DNA from: Nonomuraea helvata
GTDB lineage: Bacteria > Actinomycetota > Actinomycetes > Streptosporangiales > Streptosporangiaceae
DNA: 64,000 nt
Direction of reading: 5' to 3'
NCBI RefSeq assembly: GCF_039535785.1
Contig: NZ_BAAAXV010000005.1
Location: 1,591,167 to 1,655,166, forward strand
Part shown: positions 59,055-64,000 of the stretch, piece after piece
Layout of the letters: the number at the start of each line of letters is the position of its first letter
Position numbering within the stretch: position 1 is the first letter of the stretch
Position numbers and translations under genes: made by a program
The notes under the pieces: model-generated
The model's database searches: none
The model's input: only the letters and a program-made list of their open reading frames with translations
What the model was told of the DNA's origin: nothing

Positions 59055-60272
59055 ATGCCCGAGGCAGTCATCGTCGCTACCGCGCGTTCCCCGATCGGAC
59101 GGGCCTTCAAGGGCTCGCTCAAGGAGATCCGCCCCGACGACCTGACCGTGCAGATGATCCAGGCGGCGCTGGCCAAGGTGCCCCAGCTCGATCCCTCGTC
59201 CATCGACGACATCATGCTGGGATGCGGGCTGCCTGGGGGCGAGCAGGGGTTCAACATGGCCCGGGTGGTGTCGGTGATGCTCGGGCTCGACAACGTGCCC
59301 GGCACGACCGTGACGCGTTACTGCTCCTCGTCGCTGCAGACGACGCGGATGGCGTTCCACGCGATCAAGGCGGGCGAGGGGGACGTGTTCGTGTCGGCCG
59401 GGGTGGAGACGGTGTCCCGGTTCGTCAAGGGCAACTCCGACTCGCTGCCCGACACCCAGAACCCGGTCTTCACGGACGCCGTGGCGCGTACCAAGGCGTT
59501 CGGCGAGGGCGGGAAGGTCTGGCACGACCCGCGCGAGGACGGCGACATCCCCGACATCTACATCGCGATGGGGCAGACCGCCGAGAACCTCGCCCAGCTC
59601 AAAGGGGTCACGCGGCGGGACCAGGACGAGTTCGGGGTGCGCTCCCAGAACCTGGCGGAGAAGGCGCTGGCCGACGGGTTCTGGGCGAAGGACATCACGC
59701 CGGTGACGCTGCCCGACGGGACCGTGGTGGAGAAGGACGACGGGCCGCGGGCGGGGACGACGTACGAGAAGGTCGCCACCCTCCAGCCCGTCTTCCGGCC
59801 CGACGGCACGGTGACCGCCGGCAACTGCTGCCCGCTGAACGACGGGGCGGCGGCCGTCGTCGTGATGAGCGACGTCAAGGCCGCCGAGCTGGGGATCACG
59901 CCGCTGGCCCGGATCGTCTCGACCGGCGTCACGGGGCTGTCCCCGGAGATCATGGGCCTGGGGCCGGTGGAGGCCTCGAAGCAGGCGCTCTCGCGGGCGG
60001 GGATGGCGATCGAGGACATCGACCTCGTGGAGATCAACGAGGCCTTCGCGGCCCAGGTCATCCCGTCCTATCGGGACCTGGGGATCCCGCTGGACCGGCT
60101 CAACGTGAACGGCGGGGCCATCGCGGTGGGGCACCCGTTCGGGATGACGGGGGCGCGCATCACGTCCACGCTGATCAACAGCCTCCAGCACCACGACAAG
60201 TCCATCGGCCTCGAGACGATGTGCGTCGGGGGCGGCCAGGGCATGGCGATGATCCTTGAGCGTTTGAGCTGA
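59055..60272 (+). CDS. Acetyl-CoA C-acetyltransferase / 3-ketoacyl-CoA thiolase
   Basis: 405 residues. Active-site Cys90 in VTRYCSSSLQT, the second motif EINEAFAAQV, NVNGGAIAVGHPFGMTGAR and the terminal Cys in MCVGGGQGMAM. It cleaves or forms acetoacetyl-CoA (beta-oxidation or ketone-body use). It may complement the 3-hydroxybutyrate dehydrogenase at 1.8 kb by channelling acetoacetate carbon to acetyl-CoA. Strong ribosome site AAAGGAGGGGCC. Its 3' part (from 60052) is repeated, inverted and degraded, at the window end. Confidence 0.93.
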   Translation: MPEAVIVATARSPIGRAFKGSLKEIRPDDLTVQMIQAALAKVPQLDPSSIDDIMLGCGLPGGEQGFNMARVVSVMLGLDNVPGTTVTRYCSSSLQTTRMAFHAIKAGEGDVFVSAGVETVSRFVKGNSDSLPDTQNPVFTDAVARTKAFGEGGKVWHDPREDGDIPDIYIAMGQTAENLAQLKGVTRRDQDEFGVRSQNLAEKALADGFWAKDITPVTLPDGTVVEKDDGPRAGTTYEKVATLQPVFRPDGTVTAGNCCPLNDGAAAVVVMSDVKAAELGITPLARIVSTGVTGLSPEIMGLGPVEASKQALSRAGMAIEDIDLVEINEAFAAQVIPSYRDLGIPLDRLNVNGGAIAVGHPFGMTGARITSTLINSLQHHDKSIGLETMCVGGGQGMAMILERLS

Positions 60273-60317
60273 GTCTCACCTGGCGGCGCCCGGCCCCCGG
60301 GCGCCGCGCGGATGGAG

Positions 60318-60725
60318 TCAGCCGCGGAAGTCCGGGCCGGCGTGGGTCGGGGTGATGCGGAGGAGGAGGCGGCGGTCGCGGATCATGGCGGCGCGGTAGT
60401 CGTCCCAGTCCGGGTGCTCGCCTGAGATGTCCCGATAGTACGAGATCAGCCCTTCCATGGCCTCCGGGAGCGACAGGAGATCGGCCGTGCCGTCCACCTG
60501 GATCCAGTCGCCGTAGAAGCCGTCCGTGAAGACGCAGAGCGAGACGTTCGGGTCGCGGCGGGCGTTACGGACCTTCACCGCTGTTTCCCGGGTGCTGATG
60601 ATGATCTGGTCACCCGCCACCCCCGCGGTCACCGGCGACATCTGCGGGCGCCCATCGCGATGCCTGGTGAGGAGGACGGCGTGGTGGTTGGTGCGGAGGA
60701 AGGCGAGTGCCTTGTCGAGATCCAT
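60318..60725 (-). CDS. PPOX-class (F420- or flavin-dependent) enzyme
   Basis: 135 residues: split-barrel pyridoxamine-oxidase-like fold (AVLLTRHRDGRPQMSPVTAG, IIISTRETAVKVRNARRDPN, VSLCVFTDGFYGDWIQVDGTADLL). Such short actinobacterial proteins usually bind F420 or FMN and reduce small molecules. ATG at 60725 (MDLDKALAF) is chosen. It converges with the thiolase gene (45 bp between). Confidence 0.88.
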   Translation of the reverse strand: MDLDKALAFLRTNHHAVLLTRHRDGRPQMSPVTAGVAGDQIIISTRETAVKVRNARRDPNVSLCVFTDGFYGDWIQVDGTADLLSLPEAMEGLISYYRDISGEHPDWDDYRAAMIRDRRLLLRITPTHAGPDFRG

Positions 60726-60778
60726 CCAGCCATGATGACGCGCCCGCGCTTGGAGCACGGGCGCGAGGATGGATGGGC

Positions 60779-61012
60779 TTAGATGAAGCCCATGCGGTTA
60801 CGGCGGTGCCGCTCGTGCTCGTGCACGATCGCGGCGGCGTAGCCGTGGGATAGCCCGTGCTCGTCCGCGAGCCAGTTGGCCCGTTCGTCGCACCTCAGAA
60901 AAGCCGGGCCGTTGTCGATGGCTTGAAACCACTCTGGGAGTTCGCGTCCCGTGATGGATGGGACCCTTGCGATGAGCTTTGTCTGCGTCTCCGGTGAGTG
61001 GTTCAAGGACAT
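60779..61012 (-). CDS. DUF4287 protein
   Basis: 77 residues. The block TGRELPEWFQAIDNGPA, LADEHGLSHGYAAAIVHEHERHRR matches the DUF4287 family, small proteins of unknown function. The ATG at 61012 (MSLNHSPETQ) has GCGGAGGTGCCC upstream as ribosome site. It lies 53 bp upstream of the PPOX gene on the same strand. Confidence 0.88.
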   Translation of the reverse strand: MSLNHSPETQTKLIARVPSITGRELPEWFQAIDNGPAFLRCDERANWLADEHGLSHGYAAAIVHEHERHRRNRMGFI

Positions 61013-61182
61013 GGGCACCTCCGCGGATAACGGTCCTTGGTCTCGACCCTGCAACACCTACGCCCGAATGGCAACCCCCCAGCCAGGCATCATTTTGTGA
61101 CGGCACGTAGATTTTCGGTCGCGTACGGCAAAGGGCCCCGCCGGAACGGCGAGGCCCTCGGGGGTTACGCGGAGGTTGACGA

Positions 61183-61977
61183 TCAGTCGCTGCTGGTGAA
61201 ATAGCTGACGAAGCGGAGCACCTCGAGGTAGATCCAGACCAGGCTCAGCGTCAGGCCGAACGCGCACTGCCAGGCGAACTTCTCCGGCGCGCCCTGACGG
61301 ACGCCCTGCTCGATCGAGTCGAAGTCGAGCAGCAGGAAGAAGCAGCCGATCAGGATCATGACGATGCTGAACGCCCAGCCGATCGGGCTGTCGGTGCGCA
61401 GGCCGAGACCGCCGTCGGCGAACAGGCCGACGAGCATGTTGACCAGCAGCAGCCCGAGCGCCGCGATGCCCGCGGCGAGGCCGAACTTCACCAGCTTGGG
61501 CGTGACGCGGATGACCCGCAACGAGTAGACCGTCAGCACCGCGCCGAACGCGAACGCCGTGCCGAGCACGGCCTGCAGCACGATGCCGCTGATGGCTCCC
61601 TCGAAGACGGCGCTGATCTTGCCGAGGAACACGCCCTCGAAGGCGGCGTACGCCAGGATGAGCGCCGGGTTGGTGCTCTGCGTGAACGAGGCGATCAGCC
61701 CCAGGATCAGGGCGACGATGGCGGCGCCGACGGCGACCATGGGCGGGACGTTGAGGATCCACGCCGCGGCCGCGGCCACGACGAGCACCCCGAGGGTGAG
61801 GAAACCCGCGCACGACGACGTCGTCAAGTGTCATGGTGCGGTACGCGGGCCGGTGTGGGGGTCGCGTACGACGGGGCGTCGTACATGTTCTGCAACTGGC
61901 CGGGTGACGGTGTGGGCCCGGCCCAGCCTGCGGACTGCTGCCGCGACCTGCTGAAAACGGGTTCTTGACTGCTCCAT
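61183..61977 (-). CDS. Bax inhibitor-1 / YccA-family membrane protein, reading frame disturbed near N-terminus
   Basis: The intact frame 61183-61827 gives 214 residues with seven hydrophobic segments and the family core (SFTQSTNPALILAYAAFEGV, GLFADGGLGLRTDSPIGWAF, YLEVLRFVSYF). Upstream, the correct N-terminus (NPVFSRS, TPSPGQLQNMYDAPSYATP, then MTLDDVVVRGFLTLGV) is split across frames: an extra base in gaaaccc near 61803 and at least one more near 61970. The copy in the right arm has the correct GGGTTCC, which supports the error reading. Integral membrane protein, possibly in ion or stress homeostasis. Confidence 0.8.
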
Positions 61978-61997
61978 CGCTGCCTCCGTGTGACGAC

Positions 61998-62013
61998 GAG
62001 CCTCGGGGCGCTA
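61998..62013. other. Apex loop of the fold-back
   Basis: 16 nt (GAGCCTCGGGGCGCTA) between TGACGAC and GTCGTCA, the innermost arms of the inverted duplication. A single-base difference (CTCCGTGTG versus CTCCTGTG) occurs only 9 bases out from the loop. Confidence 0.85.
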
Positions 62014-62032
62014 GTCGTCACAGGAGGCAGCG

Positions 62033-62861
62033 ATGGAGAGCTACAAGAACCCGTTTTCAGCAGGTCGCACGTGGGCAGCACGCAGTCCGCAGGCTGGGCC
62101 GGGCCATACGTCACCCGGCCAGTTGCAGAACATGATACGACGCCCCGTCGTACGCACGACCCACACCCGCCCCGCGTTACCGCACCATGACACTTGACGA
62201 CGTCGTCGTGCGCGGGTTCCTCACCCTCGGGGTGCTCGTCGTGGCCGCTGGCCGCGGCGTGGATCCTCAACGTCCCGCCCATGGTCGCCGTTCGGCGCAC
62301 CGCCATCGTCGCCTGATCCTGGGCTGATCGCCTCGTTCACGCAGAGCACCAATCCCGGCGCTCATCCTGGCGTACGCCGCCTTCGGGGCGTGTTCCTCGG
62401 CAAGATCAGCGCCGTCTTCGAGGGAGCCATCAGCGGCATCGTGCTTGCATGGCCGTGCTCGCACGGCGTTCGCGTTCCGGCGCGGTGCTGACGGTCTACT
62501 CGTTGCGGGTCATTCCTGCGTCACGCCCAAGCTGTGTGGAAGCAGTCTCGGCCTCGCCGCGGGGCATCGCGGCGCTCGGGCTGCTGCTGGTCAACATGCT
62601 CGTCGTGCCTGTTCGCCGACGGCGGTTCTCGGCCTGCGCACCGGACAGCCCCGATCGGCTGGGCGTTCAGCATCGTCATGATCTCTGATCGGCTGCTTCT
62701 TCGTCTGCTCTCGACTTCGACTCGATCGAGCAGGGCGTCCGTCAGGGCGCGCGCCGTGAGAAGTTCGCCTGGCAGTGCGCGTTCGGCCTGACGCTGAGCC
62801 TGTGTCTGGATCTTACCTCGAGGTGCTCCGCTTCGTCAGCTATTCCACCAGCAGCGACTGA
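62033..62861 (+). pseudogene. Degraded copy of the Bax inhibitor-1 gene (right arm)
   Basis: Mirror of 61183-61977. Begins ATGGAGAGCTACAAGAACCC and ends AGCAGCGACTGA. Its local reading around MTLDDVVVRGFLTLGVLVV is actually correct, whereas the left copy has an extra base there; further on it is broken by many indels. Use it only to help repair the left copy. Confidence 0.85.
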
Positions 62862-63031
62862 TCGTCAACCTACCGCGTAACCCCGAGGGCCTCGCCGTTC
62901 CGGCGGGGCCCTTTGCCGTACGCGACCTGAAAATGCTATCGTGCCGTCACAAAATGATGCTGGCTGGGGGTTGCCATTTCGGGCGAGTGTTGCAGGGTCG
63001 AGACCAAGGACCGTTATCCGCGGAGGTGCCC

Positions 63032-63266
63032 ATGTCCTTGAACCACTCACCGGAGACGCAGACAAAGCTCATCGCAAGGGTCCCATCCATCACGGGACGC
63101 GAACTCCCAGAGTGGTTTCAAGCTCATCGACACGGCCCGGCTTTCTGAGGTGCGACGAACGGGCCAACTGGCTCCGCAGACGAGCACGCTATCCCACGGC
63201 TACGCTCGCCGCGATCGTGTCACGAGCACGAGCGGCACCGCGTAACCGCATTGGCTATACATCTAA
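63032..63266 (+). pseudogene. Degraded copy of the DUF4287 gene (right arm)
   Basis: Starts at the same MSLNHSPETQ codons and stays in frame to about ELPEWFQA, then shifts frame (AHRHGPAF). The stop mirrors the original TAA. Not a separate gene. Confidence 0.85.
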
Positions 63267-63320
63267 GCCCATCCATCCTCGCGCCCGTGACTCAAGCGCG
63301 GGCGCTGTCATCATGGCTGG

Positions 63321-63737
63321 ATGGATCTCGACAAGGCACTCGCCTTCCTCCGCACCAACGCACCACGCCGTCCTCCTCACCAGGCATCGCGATGGGCGCC
63401 CGCAGATTGTCGCCGGTGACCGCGGGGGGTGGCGGTGACCAGATCATCATCAGCACCACGAGGAGAACAGCGGTGAAGGTCCGTAACGCCCGCCGCGACA
63501 CGAACGTCTCGCTCTGCGTCTTCACGGACGGCTTCTACGCGTCGACTGGATCCAGGTGGACGGCAACGGCCGATCTCCTGTCGCTCCCGGAGGCCATGGA
63601 AGGGCTGATCTCGTACTATCGGGACATCTCAGGCGAGCACCACGGACGGGACGACTACCGCGCACGCCATGATCCGCGACCTGCCGCCTCCTCCTCCGCA
63701 TCACCCGACCCACGCCGGCCCGGACTTCCGCGGCTGA
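63321..63737 (+). pseudogene. Degraded copy of the PPOX-class gene (right arm)
   Basis: Starts ATGGATCTCGACAAGG and ends at the same TGA as the original at 60318, with several frame changes between. Not a separate gene. Confidence 0.85.
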
Positions 63738-63780
63738 CTCCATCCGCGCGGCCCCGGGGCCGGGCGCCGCCAGGTGAGAC

Positions 63781-64000
63781 TCAGCGCAAACGCTCAAATG
63801 ATCATCGCCATGCCTGGCCGCCCCGACGCACATCGTCTCGAGGCCGATGGACTTGTCGTGGTGTGGAGGCTGTTTATCAGCGTGGACGTGATGCGCGCCC
63901 CCAGTCATCCCGAACGGGTGCCCCACGGCGATGGCCCGCCGTTCACGTTGAGCCGGTCCAGCGGTGATCCCCATGTCCCGATAGGACGGGATGACCTGGG
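63781..64000 (-). pseudogene. Degraded copy of the thiolase 3' end (right arm)
   Basis: Mirror of 60052-60272, including the GHPFGMTG region, with indels. Runs off the window edge; the underlying fold-back therefore continues beyond base 64,000. Confidence 0.85.

Larger units (their letters stand above)
60052..61997. repeat. Left arm of a ~2-kb inverted duplication (fold-back)
   Basis: Arm of 1946 bp containing thiolase 3' end, PPOX, DUF4287 and Bax-inhibitor genes, mostly in frame. Base pairing with the right arm starts immediately beside a 16-nt loop (61998-62013). This arm is the more accurate copy. Confidence 0.9.
62014..64000. repeat. Right arm of the inverted duplication (degraded copy, runs off window)
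   Basis: 1987 bp that mirror 61997-60052. Offset between arms grows from -1 to +10 at the internal BI-1 ATG (61834 versus 62187), +33 at the BI-1 stop, +35 at the PPOX start and about +42 at the thiolase stop: mostly single-base insertions plus substitutions spread evenly. All genes are frame-broken, coding and non-coding bases alike. This is the pattern of an uncorrected single long read, not of natural decay. Confidence 0.9.

Noticed and set aside
61998..64000. Natural hairpin telomere or linear-chromosome end
   Set aside because: A biological terminal palindrome would have near-identical arms. Here the right arm is full of single-base insertions that ignore reading frame, and the duplicated genes are ordinary core genes.
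1..64000. tRNA, rRNA, prophage, insertion sequence or biosynthetic gene cluster
   Set aside because: I found no cloverleaf-like element, transposase, integrase, phage structural gene or multi-enzyme biosynthetic cluster; the MNIO operon is the only RiPP-like locus.

Overview
The window is about 64 kb of high-GC (roughly 70%) actinomycete chromosome. Mycothiol S-conjugate amidase, a GTP-type PEP carboxykinase, SARP/AfsR and PucR regulators, many GTG starts and frequent ATGA/GTGA gene overlaps all point to a filamentous actinobacterium. Gene content and order resemble Streptosporangiaceae (Nonomuraea-like); that placement is inference. I see no rRNA, tRNA, CRISPR array, prophage or insertion sequence. 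Most of the window is core or lineage-specific chromosome, and no real intergenic gap exceeds about 260 bp.

Layout. 1-1.8 kb: 3' end of class II fumarase, then trpD with a likely Trp-codon attenuator. 1.8-7.9 kb: a tightly coupled operon that looks built for 3-hydroxybutyrate or its oligomers (dehydrogenase, GAF/PucR regulator, MHS transporter, two alpha/beta hydrolases). 7.9-16.5 kb: cell-envelope genes (GT2 glycosyltransferase, SLT-type wall hydrolase, CseBC-like two-component system with a lipoprotein, PhoH/PIN ATPase, cis-prenyltransferase). 16.6-19.9 kb: four-gene operon of two membrane proteins with Cys/Gly/Ser tails, a DUF692/MNIO iron oxidase and a small partner; this is the best candidate for an undescribed peptide or protein modification system. 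19.9-29.7 kb: pckG with three DasR-like operator copies, a small regulator-like gene, an NlpC/P60 hydrolase, greA, mca with its DUF4307 neighbour, small membrane and GNAT proteins, and a DUF255 thioredoxin-fold protein. 29.7-45.9 kb: bifunctional PBP, Lrp-hppD pair, M1 peptidase, ECF sigma pair, broken ROK kinase, FIST protein, an AAA+/VWA pair with a secreted protein gene between, and a frameshifted SigJ-like factor beside an NmrA-type gene. 46-62 kb: lipoproteins, small membrane proteins, metB and CBS (transsulfuration), an orphan NarL-type kinase facing an AfsR-like regulator, an imine-reductase-like gene, SGNH hydrolase, thiolase, a PPOX/F420-type protein, DUF4287 and a Bax-inhibitor-1 family protein.

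The last ~2 kb (62,014-64,000) is not new sequence. It is a degraded reverse complement of 60,052-61,997 joined through a 16-nt loop, with a net 41 extra bases and every reading frame broken. This is best explained as a fold-back read or contig-end artefact. Two further single-base frameshifts, in the ROK kinase and the SigJ-like gene, and one in the Bax-inhibitor gene show that base accuracy is imperfect elsewhere too.
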